Positions 40,160 to 50,687 of a DNA stretch of 64,000 nt are shown piece by piece. The notes below the pieces were generated by a model. That model worked only from the letters and a program-made list of their open reading frames with translations. It was not told where the DNA came from and searched no databases. The position numbers and the translations under genes are program-made. Positions within the stretch are counted from its first letter, which is position 1; each line of letters opens with the position of its first letter. This stretch comes from Lachnospiraceae bacterium (lineage in GTDB: Bacteria; Bacillota; Clostridia; Lachnospirales; Lachnospiraceae): positions 1-64,000 of the forward strand of contig JAISSU010000027.1 of the NCBI GenBank assembly GCA_031272985.1. Direction: 5' to 3'.

Positions 40160-42637
40160 GTGGAGAGAGACTTAAAAAGTAGCTACCTTGGTAAGAGATT
40201 CAATAAAGAGGAGTTTAAGGCAGAGGTGACCGGAAATGTCCGCCGCCTGTTTCGAAAAACAGTGGAGGAGGCTTCCGCACAGGAGCTCTTTCAGGCTGTC
40301 GCTTATGCCGTAAAGGAACCTGTCATTGATGACTGGATTGCCACTCAGGATAAAATAAAAGAGCAAAAGCCCAAAATCATCTATTATATGTCAATGGAAT
40401 TTCTTATGGGGCGTGCCCTTGGCAATAATCTTATTAATCTTTCTTGCTATGGCGAGGTGCGAGAAGCCCTCGAAGAGATGGGAATTGATTTAAATGCAAT
40501 TGAGGACGAAGAGCCCGATCCCGCGCTCGGAAACGGAGGTCTCGGGAGGCTCGCAGCCTGTTTTCTTGATTCTTTGGCCACTTTGGGATATGCGGCTTAC
40601 GGCTGCGGAATCCGATACAGATACGGTATGTTCAAACAGAGGATAAAAGACGGATTTCAGGTAGAAACCCCCGACAATTGGCTTAAAGACGGTTACCCGT
40701 TTGAGTTAAGACGTCCGGAATATGCAAAAGAGGTCAGATTCGGAGGCGGAATCAGGACTGAATTTGACGAGACCGGTAATGCCCGTTTTATCCAGGAAAA
40801 CTACGAGTCTGTTCGCGCCATTCCTTATGATATTCCGATAGTTGGCTATGGTAATCACATTGTAAATACTTTACGTATCTGGGATGCGGAACCGATTGTA
40901 GATTTTCAGCTGGATTCCTTTGAACGCGGTGATTATCATAAGGCGGTCGAGCAGGAAAATCTCGCAAGAAATATCGTAGAGGTACTCTATCCGAATGACA
41001 ATCATTATGCCGGAAAGGAATTACGATTGAAACAGCAGTATTTCTTTGTATCGGCAAGCCTCCAGGCGGCAATAAAGAAATTTAAGAAACTTAACCTTCC
41101 CATATCGCAATTGCCGCAGAGAATGGTCTTTCAGATGAATGACACCCATCCCACCGTCACTACCGCCGAGCTCATGAGACTACTATTGGATGAGGAAAAA
41201 CTCGGCTGGAACGAAGCCTGGGATATAGTTTCGCATTGCTGCGCCTACACGAATCACACGATTATGTCCGAAGCCCTCGAAAAATGGCCTGTTGATCTCT
41301 TTTCAAAGCTCCTTCCGAGGGTCTACCAGATAATACAGGAAATCGACAGACGTTTCTGCGACGCAATCAGAAAACGCTTCCCCGGGGAAGAGGACAGGGT
41401 GTCACGAATGGCGATTTTGCGCGATGGAAAGGTGAAGATGGCTAATCTTGCGATTGCCACGGGCTTTTCGGTAAACGGAGTCGCAAAGCTCCATACGGAA
41501 ATACTGGAAAAACGTGAACTTAAGGACTTCTATGAGATGATGCCCGAGAAATTTAATAATAAGACTAATGGTATCACCCAGAGAAGATTCTTAATGCATG
41601 CAAATCCCCTCTTATCGGAATGGGTGACGAGGAAACTGGGGACGAGTGCGTGGGCTGCGAATCTGGATTTGCTCTTGGGGTTAAAGCCGCTTGCTGATGA
41701 TAAAGAAGCGTGCGCGGAGTTTATGCTGATTAAACTTAAAAACAAAATGCGGCTTGCGCAGTATATAGAGACCCACAATCATATCGTGGTCAATCCCGAA
41801 TCAATTTTCGATGTTCAGGTAAAGAGACTTCATGAGTACAAACGTCAATTGTTAAATATTTTGCACGTTATGTATTTATACAATAAATTAAAAGACAATC
41901 CTTCATTGGATTTCTATCCGAGAACTTTTATTTTCGGAGCGAAGGCCTCCGCCGGTTATACCCGCGCAAAGGAAATTATTAAGCTCATAAACTCGGTAGC
42001 CGAAATAATAAACGCTGACACTTCAATCGGAGGGAAAATAAAAGTTGTTTTCATTGAGGACTATAAGGTTTCAAACGGGGAGCTAATATTTGCGGCTGCT
42101 GATTTGAGCGAGCAAATTTCCACAGCATCTAAAGAGGCCTCGGGTACTGGCAATATGAAATTTATGTTAAACGGAGCCGTTACGATTGGGACAATGGACG
42201 GGGCAAATGTCGAAATCGTAGAGGAAGTCGGGGCAGGAAACGCCTTTATTTTCGGATTGTCCTCTCAGGAGGTAATGGATTACGAAAGAAACGGTAATTA
42301 TAATTCAAAGGAAATCTATGATAATGACGAAAGAGTCCGTCGCGTAGTAGACCAATTAGTGGACGGAACTTATTCAAAAGGAGATCACGAACTCTACAGA
42401 GAGCTCTTTGATTCACTCACAAACCGCAAATGGATGGCTCCTGCGGATATGTATTTTATATTAAAGGATTTCAGCTCATATGCCAAAGCTCAGGAAGACG
42501 TTGAAAATGCCTATAAAGATCGCGAAAAATGGTCGCGTATGGCATTATTAAATACGGCAAGCGCGGGTAAATTCTCATCCGACAGGACAATAAGGGAATA
42601 TATAGACGACATCTGGAAAGCAGAATCAATAAAATAA
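40160..42637 (+). CDS. glgP: Glycogen/starch/alpha-glucan phosphorylase
   Basis: Releases glucose-1-phosphate from alpha-1,4-glucans with phosphate and pyridoxal phosphate. 825 residues, full length. Seen: YMSMEFLMGRALGNNL (about residue 75), PALGNGGLGRLAACFLDS (about 117), MNDTHPTVTTAELMR (about 325), KVVFIEDYKVSNGE and the PLP-lysine motif EASGTGNMKFMLNGA (about 660). The start is a GTG at 40160, about 8 nt after GGAGA. No other glycogen gene is next to it. The GIY-YIG gene follows after 21 nt. Confidence 0.96.
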   Translation: MERDLKSSYLGKRFNKEEFKAEVTGNVRRLFRKTVEEASAQELFQAVAYAVKEPVIDDWIATQDKIKEQKPKIIYYMSMEFLMGRALGNNLINLSCYGEVREALEEMGIDLNAIEDEEPDPALGNGGLGRLAACFLDSLATLGYAAYGCGIRYRYGMFKQRIKDGFQVETPDNWLKDGYPFELRRPEYAKEVRFGGGIRTEFDETGNARFIQENYESVRAIPYDIPIVGYGNHIVNTLRIWDAEPIVDFQLDSFERGDYHKAVEQENLARNIVEVLYPNDNHYAGKELRLKQQYFFVSASLQAAIKKFKKLNLPISQLPQRMVFQMNDTHPTVTTAELMRLLLDEEKLGWNEAWDIVSHCCAYTNHTIMSEALEKWPVDLFSKLLPRVYQIIQEIDRRFCDAIRKRFPGEEDRVSRMAILRDGKVKMANLAIATGFSVNGVAKLHTEILEKRELKDFYEMMPEKFNNKTNGITQRRFLMHANPLLSEWVTRKLGTSAWAANLDLLLGLKPLADDKEACAEFMLIKLKNKMRLAQYIETHNHIVVNPESIFDVQVKRLHEYKRQLLNILHVMYLYNKLKDNPSLDFYPRTFIFGAKASAGYTRAKEIIKLINSVAEIINADTSIGGKIKVVFIEDYKVSNGELIFAAADLSEQISTASKEASGTGNMKFMLNGAVTIGTMDGANVEIVEEVGAGNAFIFGLSSQEVMDYERNGNYNSKEIYDNDERVRRVVDQLVDGTYSKGDHELYRELFDSLTNRKWMAPADMYFILKDFSSYAKAQEDVENAYKDREKWSRMALLNTASAGKFSSDRTIREYIDDIWKAESIK

Positions 42638-42658
42638 CATCTGTGAAAAGGCTGTTTA

Positions 42659-42955
42659 ATGGGAAATGAGATAACTTTAGTTAACTATGCATATATGCTT
42701 CGGTGCGCTGATGGTTCGCTATATGCGGGATGGACGAATGACATCAATAAGCGGCTATTGGCTCACCAAAGCGGGAACGCATCAAAGTACACGCGTACAA
42801 GGCTCCCCGTTTCGTTAGTCTATTATGAGACTTTTGAAACAAAGGAAGAAGCTATGAGCCGAGAATATGCGTTTAAACATATGTCAAAATCAGAAAAAGA
42901 AAGTCTGATAATATCTTCTAATGCGGAAGTCGACACCACAAACAATTCCCACTGA
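42659..42955 (+). CDS. GIY-YIG domain protein (UPF0213 type)
   Basis: 98 residues, essentially one GIY-YIG nuclease-like domain. The paired motif appears as YAYMLRC...SLYAGWT, with Arg in KRLLAHQSG and Glu in YYETFETKEEAMSREY, and the KH...K end. Single-domain members of this family (such as YhbQ or YazA) are of unclear function, perhaps DNA repair. The ribosome binding site AAAAGG is 7 nt before the ATG. It is probably cotranscribed with glgP. Confidence 0.88.
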   Translation: MGNEITLVNYAYMLRCADGSLYAGWTNDINKRLLAHQSGNASKYTRTRLPVSLVYYETFETKEEAMSREYAFKHMSKSEKESLIISSNAEVDTTNNSH

Positions 42956-43032
42956 ATTGGTAGGAAAAGACAGATTAATTCGATTAAATGTTAACAAATT
43001 ATTAAATATAATGAATAAAAATAAATTCTGTA

Positions 43033-43062
43033 TTGACATATAAACAATCGTTCATTTATAAT
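43033..43062 (+). promoter_or_regulatory. Promoter and candidate operator of the TetR-family gene
   Basis: TTGACA (43033-43038), an 18-nt spacer and TATAAT (43057-43062). Between them ATAAACAATCGTTCATTTAT (43040-43059) is an imperfect 20-bp palindrome (14 positions symmetric), placed as expected for an autorepressor site. Confidence 0.7.
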
Positions 43063-43138
43063 GCAGTTGGGGGACGGGTGCAGCGCATCTTGGCATCCGG
43101 ATCGTAGGTTAAATTCTAGGACTTGCGAGGGCAAAGGT

Positions 43139-43990
<852 letters not shown>

Positions 43991-44172
43991 GCACAAATAA
44001 TGTTGTGAATTGTGTTTACGGATTAATAGTTGTCATTTTGCCTGAACTTTGGGGGAAGTTCGCGCGTACTACGGGGATATAGTTAAAAACTTTACTGAAC
44101 TTTGTTTCGGTGTAATTTTGTTTCACCATGATAGTAACGCAGTGGAATATCTCTTAAAGGAAGGGGGCACTC

Positions 44173-46731
44173 ATGGTAAAAATTAGCGGAAATCAGGATT
44201 TGTACGCTATTTCCCAAAAGGCAATAAAGTCTAAAAGACCAAGAGTAAACCAGCTATTGGAAAAGGCGTTTGAAAAACCCGTCACATTAATAGTGGCAGG
44301 TCCCGGTTGCGGGAAGACTTACGCGACTTATACTTATTTGCAAGATTCAGATGTGCAGGCGATTTGGATTGGTTTATCTGAAACCGACAATATCACTTCA
44401 CGTTTTTGGGAGACTCTTTGCAACAGTTTTTCACATCTCAATAAAGAATTGTCCGAGCGAATATTCGGATATGGTTTTCCCGGTAACGAGGAACTATTCA
44501 GAAGATTTGCCGAGAGTATTTGGGATGTATTAAAGCCTCGCTGTAAATATGTTTTTGTCTTTGATGACATACATCTTATATCTGACAGATCTATTAAGGC
44601 ATTCTTTATACGTTGCGCCACGTATACGGTTGAAAATCTCACGAGCGTGTTCATTTCACGTGAGGAGGTTATTTCCCCGTTTCTACTTGATAAGTATCAT
44701 ATAGAAAATGTGGTAATTGATGAGAGCGATCTGCGTTTTACCAAAAACGAGATTATTGATTATCTTTCCGATTTACAGGTTAAGACGACGATGGTGCTGG
44801 CGGATGAACTCATGACGGTAACAGAAGGTTTAGCCTATCTCGTTAATATGGCAGGGAAGCTCCTTTTAAAGAATCACGGAGAGCCTCAATTCGTCATTAA
44901 TGCTTTGAAGACCAATATTACGCGTCTTATTAGTTTACAGTTTTTTGATGATTTGCCTGATAATCTAAAAAAATTCGCGATTAAATTGCCTCTTATAGGT
45001 CATCTTTCGGTCAGCTTATTGGCTGAATTAGAAGATGGCATTGAGAACATGAAGGAACTGATGCGGCATTCCTCCCTGATTTATTACGATTCGTATATGT
45101 GCGTTTATCACCTTCATCATTTGCTCATAGATTTCCTCCTTGAAAAACAGGAACATATCTCTGAGAAGGAGAAAGCGGAAGTTTATGAAAAGGGAGCCGC
45201 ATGGTGCCTTGATAACGGCTTTGATTTAGAGGCAATCAGTTATCTTGATAAGCTCGGCAAATATGAAGACATTATTGATTTGGTTCTGGATATGAGACTT
45301 GACATTGATTATTATATTGCCAATTATCTCATTAATATTATTGAGCAAATGCCGTCGGATGCTTTTGAAAGGTATTCTAACTTAAAAGTAATTTACGCGA
45401 GAGTTTTGCTGAGCCTCGGAAGAATCACCGAAACAATCGCAATAATGCAAAAATATATTGCCGAAGAAGAAGCTAAGCCTCTGACACGTGAATCAAGAAA
45501 TCTGCTTGTCGGGCTGTACAATAACCTTGGCTTTGCCAATATTGCAATAAGTGCCGAAACCAGAGATTATACGTTTGGGAAGTACTTTAAGAAGGCAGCG
45601 GAGTATTTCGATTCCGAAAATGCAGAACAGATAGTTACTTATAGTGCCGTTATTCTCCCTTACGCCTGTGCCATAGGTTACCACGCGGAGGATGATTCCG
45701 ACCTTTATATTGAAGCGATAGAAACGGGGGCGCCCAATATTTATTATACCATGAGAGGATTTCTTGCAGGGGCACTTGATCTGACAAAAGCCGAGATATT
45801 ACTTTACAAAGGCGAAGTGGCAGCAGCTGAAAAATTTGCGGTAACCGCCGCACATAAGGCTAAAGAGCATGGGCAATCCGATATTGAGTTTAGGGCATAC
45901 TTTTTCCTGATTAGGGTGAACTTAGGGCTCGGAAAATATGTGAAGCTAAAAGAGGTTCTTTATCAGATGGAAGAGCTCACAAAGCGCTCTACTGCCGCGA
46001 ATAGATTTGTCCTTTATGAGATTTTTTCAAGCTGGTTTTATCTTGCAATAGGGCAAAGCGAAGGTGCGGCGAGCTGGGTAAAAAGTGATTATCTGACCGG
46101 TGAAGCGCCCTCTTATGTGACGGGATTGGAGGATCTTGCGAAAATCAAGTACTACCTTAATGAAAAGAAGTATTCAGTTTTGCAGGGCTTCCTCTCGGGA
46201 CTTTCGCCCCGCACGGGACTTCGTAGGTATATGTTGGGGCTTGTAGGATTAACGGCGATAGAGGCCGCCTGCCTAAGCGAAATGAAAGAACGCGACGAAG
46301 CGCTTGCAAAGCTCAAAGAAGCCTATGATTACGCATATGAAGGCAAATATGTTTTTCCATTTATAGAGCTTGGCAATACAATGAGAACGCTGGCAGGAAA
46401 TGCCATAAAAAGCGGAAAAACAGGGATTCCGGATGAGTGGCTCGAAATGGTACGAAGCCGTGCCAATACCTACGCGAAACGTGTGGCGCATGTGAGGTCG
46501 CAGTATAATGAGGAGAATAATCCGGAAGGCGGCGCAGCTCTAACCACAAAAGAGCACGCAATTTTACAGGATCTCGCTCAGGGGCTGTCCCGCACCGAAA
46601 TAGCGGCAGGCCACGGAATCTCGGTAAACACCGTAAAAGTCGTCCTGCAGATAATATATGATAAACTCGGAGCCGAGCACAGTATCGACGCGGTGAAGAT
46701 AGCCTTAAGCCGCGGGCTGATACAGCCGTAA
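44173..46731 (+). CDS. MalT-like LuxR-family transcriptional regulator
   Basis: 852 residues. Order: STAND-type ATPase with Walker A VAGPGCGKTYA (about residue 38) and Walker B YVFVFDDIHLI (about residue 128), a helical region of TPR-like repeats (about 330-740), then a C-terminal LuxR helix-turn-helix (TTKEHAILQDLAQGLSRTE, with SVNTVKVVLQIIYDKLG, about 790-840). Such proteins need ATP and a small inducer to activate promoters. GGAAGGGGG precedes the ATG. It lies between a TetR gene and an ABC exporter. Its inducer is not visible. Confidence 0.92.
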   Translation: MVKISGNQDLYAISQKAIKSKRPRVNQLLEKAFEKPVTLIVAGPGCGKTYATYTYLQDSDVQAIWIGLSETDNITSRFWETLCNSFSHLNKELSERIFGYGFPGNEELFRRFAESIWDVLKPRCKYVFVFDDIHLISDRSIKAFFIRCATYTVENLTSVFISREEVISPFLLDKYHIENVVIDESDLRFTKNEIIDYLSDLQVKTTMVLADELMTVTEGLAYLVNMAGKLLLKNHGEPQFVINALKTNITRLISLQFFDDLPDNLKKFAIKLPLIGHLSVSLLAELEDGIENMKELMRHSSLIYYDSYMCVYHLHHLLIDFLLEKQEHISEKEKAEVYEKGAAWCLDNGFDLEAISYLDKLGKYEDIIDLVLDMRLDIDYYIANYLINIIEQMPSDAFERYSNLKVIYARVLLSLGRITETIAIMQKYIAEEEAKPLTRESRNLLVGLYNNLGFANIAISAETRDYTFGKYFKKAAEYFDSENAEQIVTYSAVILPYACAIGYHAEDDSDLYIEAIETGAPNIYYTMRGFLAGALDLTKAEILLYKGEVAAAEKFAVTAAHKAKEHGQSDIEFRAYFFLIRVNLGLGKYVKLKEVLYQMEELTKRSTAANRFVLYEIFSSWFYLAIGQSEGAASWVKSDYLTGEAPSYVTGLEDLAKIKYYLNEKKYSVLQGFLSGLSPRTGLRRYMLGLVGLTAIEAACLSEMKERDEALAKLKEAYDYAYEGKYVFPFIELGNTMRTLAGNAIKSGKTGIPDEWLEMVRSRANTYAKRVAHVRSQYNEENNPEGGAALTTKEHAILQDLAQGLSRTEIAAGHGISVNTVKVVLQIIYDKLGAEHSIDAVKIALSRGLIQP

Positions 46732-46742
46732 TATAATACTTT

Positions 46743-46778
46743 GCACCCGGCAATTAATATTTGCTTGGGTGCTTTTTT
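46743..46778 (+). terminator. Rho-independent terminator after the LuxR gene
   Basis: GCACCC (46743-46748) pairs with GGGTGC (46767-46772), plus an inner GCAA/TTGC stem, followed by six T. Confidence 0.85.
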
Positions 46779-46882
46779 AAAGTCGAACTCGAATTGTTTA
46801 GTTGGTGGAGCAATAGCATTTTAGCAACGTAAGACATTTAGGATATGGAAATTTTCGTGAGGTCACTTGATATTGTCAGTTC

Positions 46883-46912
46883 TTGCATAAATTCTTCATT
46901 TGCTTGTATAAT
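46883..46912 (+). promoter_or_regulatory. Promoter of the ABC exporter gene, implying a leaderless mRNA
   Basis: TTGCAT (46883-46888), an 18-nt spacer and a perfect TATAAT (46907-46912). The ATG at 46922 is 9 nt after the -10 box. Confidence 0.65.
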
Positions 46913-46921
46913 ACATACATT

Positions 46922-48700
46922 ATGAGAGCAAAAAGTTCCACCATCCGGCGCACTCTGTGGTATTACTGGCAGGAGATTTGGCGCTACAAATGGCATTCGT
47001 TGGGGATGCTCATCACTACACCTGTGGTCATTTTTATCAGGAGTGCATTGGCACCCCTCGTTTTTGCTACGCTGATTGATAAGATTTCATCGGGCGAGAT
47101 TCCTCCTGAAAATCTCTGGAAGGAGCTTTGGCCTACGGCCTTGACTTTTATCGGAGTTTACTTCCTTTCGGCTGTCGTTATTGAAAAACTGCGACTGTTT
47201 TTCTGCTGGAAGATGGAAATTAAGGCGATGTATAATATGGCGGTCAGGTGCTTTGATCACCTCGCTGCGCATTCGATGCAGTTTCATAATGACCGCTTCG
47301 GGGGTTCGTTGGTTTCGCAGACTTCTAAATTTTTCAGAAGCCTTGAGCGATTCATTGACAGTATCGTTTGGGAGCTTTTACCATTGGTATCAGTCATTAC
47401 TTTTACGGTAGTAATTTTATGGAGAGATATTCCGATTTTTGCCATTATTTTGCTTGCGTTTTCAATAATTTATACCTTAATGGCTTTCTTTTCTTATGAG
47501 AAGACCGAGAGCTTAAACGAAGCCGAAGCTTTTGCGGAAAATGCCCAGTCGGGGCAGCTCTCCGATTCTGTAGCCAATATTATGACTGTTAAAAGCTACG
47601 GCAGGGAAAATCATGAGCATAGCAGGTATACTTTTGCCGCAGGCGCAACATTTAAGGCGAGCCGTGCCCTCATGCGAGCTATTATCAGTAGAGATGTTGC
47701 GTTTTCTTTTGTTTACGTGGGGATTATGTCCGCTCTTGTTGTATTCCTCATAGGCGGGCGCGGGTGGTTTGGAATTTCTGTCGGAACTATGATATTGATT
47801 GCTACTTATTCTCAACAGATTCTGGGGAATCTCTGGGATATTAATAATATTATGCGTAATTTTAACCGTGTGTTCGGGGATGCCTCTGAGATGACAATGA
47901 TATTAGACGAGCCCAATGCGGTCATTGACATAAAAGACGCAAAGGAATTAAAGGTCGATAAGGGACAGATCAGCTTTTCAAATATCTCATTTATTCATCC
48001 TGACGCAAAGGAGTCAATTTTTTCTGAATTTTCTTTGGACATTGAGGCGGGGCAGCGTATTGGACTTGTGGGAGTTTCCGGCTCAGGAAAGACCACCCTT
48101 ACAAAGCTTTTGCTTAGGTTTGCGGATGTGGAGAAAGGAGAGATTTTGATTGACGGTCAGAATATTCGTGAGGTGACGCAAAATTCGCTTAGGGAACAGA
48201 TAGCATATGTTCCGCAGGAAACAGCGCTATTCCACCGTTCTATTGCCGAGAATATTTCTTACGGAAAGCCTAATGCTACGCAATCGGAGATAGAGTATGC
48301 CGCAAAGCTTGCAAATGCGGCAGAATTTATTGAGACATTGCCAAATGGCTACGAGACACTCGTCGGGGAACGCGGAGTGAAGCTTTCCGGCGGGCAGCGC
48401 CAGAGGGTCGCTATTGCGAGAGCCATATTAAAAGATGCTCCGATTTTGGTTTTGGATGAAGCAACGTCGGCACTTGATTCCGAATCAGAAAATTTAATTC
48501 AGGATGCACTTAAGAGACTCATGAAGGGTCGTACTTCCCTTGTCATAGCCCATCGCTTTTCTACAGTGGCTTCTCTTGATAGAATCGTAGTTTTGCACGA
48601 CGGGAAAATCGCAGAGCAGGGTTCTCATAAGGATTTGCTCGATTCCGGCGGTGAATACGCGAGACTTTGGAATCGCCAGACGGGAGCGTATCTTGAGTAA
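46922..48700 (+). CDS. ABC-type exporter half-transporter (fused permease and ATPase)
   Basis: 592 residues. Six membrane helices in the first 320 residues (ABC transporter type 1) are followed by a nucleotide-binding domain: Walker A GVSGSGKTTLTKL (about residue 385), Q-loop YVPQETALFH, signature LSGGQRQRVAIARA (about 487), Walker B ILVLDEATSALDS. It should work as a homodimer exporter (peptide, lipid or drug). There is no ribosome binding site before the ATG at 46922, and the promoter lies immediately upstream. The overlapping stretch before it (from 46883) is promoter, not coding. It converges on the histidine kinase gene with only 1 nt between them. Confidence 0.9.
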   Translation: MRAKSSTIRRTLWYYWQEIWRYKWHSLGMLITTPVVIFIRSALAPLVFATLIDKISSGEIPPENLWKELWPTALTFIGVYFLSAVVIEKLRLFFCWKMEIKAMYNMAVRCFDHLAAHSMQFHNDRFGGSLVSQTSKFFRSLERFIDSIVWELLPLVSVITFTVVILWRDIPIFAIILLAFSIIYTLMAFFSYEKTESLNEAEAFAENAQSGQLSDSVANIMTVKSYGRENHEHSRYTFAAGATFKASRALMRAIISRDVAFSFVYVGIMSALVVFLIGGRGWFGISVGTMILIATYSQQILGNLWDINNIMRNFNRVFGDASEMTMILDEPNAVIDIKDAKELKVDKGQISFSNISFIHPDAKESIFSEFSLDIEAGQRIGLVGVSGSGKTTLTKLLLRFADVEKGEILIDGQNIREVTQNSLREQIAYVPQETALFHRSIAENISYGKPNATQSEIEYAAKLANAAEFIETLPNGYETLVGERGVKLSGGQRQRVAIARAILKDAPILVLDEATSALDSESENLIQDALKRLMKGRTSLVIAHRFSTVASLDRIVVLHDGKIAEQGSHKDLLDSGGEYARLWNRQTGAYLE

Positions 48701-48701
48701 A

Positions 48702-49976
48702 TTAAAAGGCGAGGCTAAACTGCGTCATTTCTGCGGGAGTGCTTTTGCATTCTAATTTAAATCCATATTTGTCAGAAAGCGCTTTCGCAATTGAAAGCCC
48801 GAGACCGAAACGCCCGTCGGCGCTTCTGGCTTTGTCAGCGCGATAGAAGCGCTCAAAAATGTGCGAAAGTTCTTCTTCGGGTATGCCTTCGCCGCTGTTT
48901 TCGACTTTGAATATGTATCCCGAATCATTTTTATCAAGAGAAAATCCTATCGCGCCGCCTTCATTTGCATATGTGACTGCGTTTTCGCATAAAATTGCAA
49001 TAATCTGACGCAAGGGTTCTTCGTAAGTCTTTATTTTTTCTGCATCTGCAATATTTGAACTGTCAAAGTCTTCCTCCCAGTTCAGGCTTTTTTTCATAGC
49101 TTTGGCTTTCCAAAGATTTGTTTCCAAGCTGATAAATTCTTTCAGATGCAGCTCTTGCTTTTCACTTTCGGTCGCGGTTTTGCTATTTTTTGAATGTGCG
49201 GTTAAATTCTGTTCGGCTTTTGAGAGTGTCAGTAACTTTTCCAAAAGGACTTGCATTCTGAGGGCACCTTCCTGCGCGGATTTAAGCCATTCTTTTTGGC
49301 TGTCTACGGTCGCCGTCGGGTCATTTGATAAGGAATCCAGTATTACATCCTGATTGGACATTATTGTCATAAGAGGTGTTTTTAGCTCGTGGGAGGCGTC
49401 GGCAATAAAGCGTCTTTGATTTTCGAACGCTTCCTCAATCGGTTTAATCGCACGATTCGCAAAGTTAAGGCTGATAAAGAAGACTGCCGCTAATACGGTG
49501 ACGCCTACCGCCAAAAGAAGCCATAACAGATTTCGAAGCAGTTGCGCGGAGTAATCCGCATCCAGAGTATTAATGACAAACGAGCCATCGCTATCCTGAC
49601 TTATTGAGGTAATTATCGTACTATTGTCGCCGTTTACGTTTACGCCTCCAAGTGTTTTGTCTTCTTCATTTCCGATTGTGTACATATACGAAGACTCTCC
49701 GTCTTTAGTGACGATGATTTCCGCACCGCCGACGGTAGTCGAATACTCGTTTCCTTCTTCACCGGCCACAATGGAATAGTCAACAGAACCTGCGCCTGAA
49801 GCATTGCCTACAATAGTCCCGGTGGTTGTAGAACCGTCAGGGGGCAGTATACTTCTAAACTCAACGCCGGTCGCGATTTTGGTAGTGAAATAAACGGCTA
49901 TAAACGCCGCGATAATCACGATGCTTATCGTAATAGTATTCATTAACAGGATTCTGTTTCGTAATTTTTTAAACAT
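48702..49976 (-). CDS. Membrane sensor histidine kinase
   Basis: 424 residues. Two membrane helices (about residues 12-33 and 149-170) enclose an extracytoplasmic sensor domain rich in Gly/Ser/Thr, with TIVGNASGAGSVDYS. Then HisKA with the phospho-His in ASHELKTPLMT (about residue 196), the N box ILCENAVTYA and G box GRFGLGLSIAKAL. There is no HAMP of normal length. GGTGAGG precedes the ATG at 49976 (GTG at 49985 is an alternative). It is the third gene of a minus-strand operon with its response regulator and an anchored protein that shares the TIVGNA motif. Confidence 0.9.
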   Translation of the reverse strand: MFKKLRNRILLMNTITISIVIIAAFIAVYFTTKIATGVEFRSILPPDGSTTTGTIVGNASGAGSVDYSIVAGEEGNEYSTTVGGAEIIVTKDGESSYMYTIGNEEDKTLGGVNVNGDNSTIITSISQDSDGSFVINTLDADYSAQLLRNLLWLLLAVGVTVLAAVFFISLNFANRAIKPIEEAFENQRRFIADASHELKTPLMTIMSNQDVILDSLSNDPTATVDSQKEWLKSAQEGALRMQVLLEKLLTLSKAEQNLTAHSKNSKTATESEKQELHLKEFISLETNLWKAKAMKKSLNWEEDFDSSNIADAEKIKTYEEPLRQIIAILCENAVTYANEGGAIGFSLDKNDSGYIFKVENSGEGIPEEELSHIFERFYRADKARSADGRFGLGLSIAKALSDKYGFKLECKSTPAEMTQFSLAF

Positions 49977-50001
49977 AAGCCTCACCGCACTTTGTACTTA
50001 A

Positions 50002-50676
50002 TTAGTTTGAATATATGGCGTAACCCGCACCGCGAATGGTTTTTAATGCCTCGCCTGCCCCGATAGAAGCAAGCTTTTTGCGAAGCGCCGAAACGAGTAC
50101 CTCGACATGATTTTCAACCGCATCACTGTCATAACCCCAGATTTTGCAAAGGATGGTCTCTTTAGGAATAATATTATCATGATTGATTATGAGAAGCTCT
50201 GCTAATTTCGCCTCATTCGGAGTCAATACCACCTGATTTTCTCCCTTGCTCGCAGTAAGAGATTGCATCTGTAAAGTCAAATCTTTGCAGTTAAGAGCAC
50301 CTTCATTATTAACTGTCTTAGGTCGTCTGGCTATGGCGCGTATCCTGGCTAATAGTTCTTCGGTCCGAAATGGTTTTGAGAGATAATCATCGGCTCCTGA
50401 ATCGAGTCCCTTTACTAAGGTGTCTACGTCTCCCTTAGCAGTTAAAATTATTACCGGCGTATGAAAGCCCTCTTTCCGAAAAGCCTTTAAGATATCGAGT
50501 CCATTTATTTTCGGGAGCATAATATCCAAAATCAATAAATCATAGATACCCGAAAGAGCGCAGTCCAAACCGCGCTCTCCGTCATACGCAAGATCAATTG
50601 CGTAATTATTCCGCCTTAAGATTTCTGCAATGGCTTTGGCGGTATAAGCCTCATCTTCGACATAGAGTATCCTCAT
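50002..50676 (-). CDS. OmpR-family response regulator
   Basis: 224 residues. The receiver domain has the acidic pair in YVEDEAYTAK, the phospho-Asp in LLILDIMLPKINGLD (about residue 51), Thr in VIILTAKGD and Lys in DYLSKPF. The winged-helix DNA-binding domain ends ALKTIRGAGYAIYSN. AAGG precedes the ATG. Spacing to the upstream gene (11 nt) and to the kinase gene (25 nt) shows a single operon. It is the partner of the kinase at 48702-49976. Confidence 0.95.
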   Translation of the reverse strand: MRILYVEDEAYTAKAIAEILRRNNYAIDLAYDGERGLDCALSGIYDLLILDIMLPKINGLDILKAFRKEGFHTPVIILTAKGDVDTLVKGLDSGADDYLSKPFRTEELLARIRAIARRPKTVNNEGALNCKDLTLQMQSLTASKGENQVVLTPNEAKLAELLIINHDNIIPKETILCKIWGYDSDAVENHVEVLVSALRKKLASIGAGEALKTIRGAGYAIYSN

Positions 50677-50687
50677 AGTCCGTCGCC

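Noticed and set aside
46883..46921. N-terminal extension of the ABC exporter from a TTG at 46883
   Set aside because: The stretch is made of the -35, spacer and -10 of the promoter.
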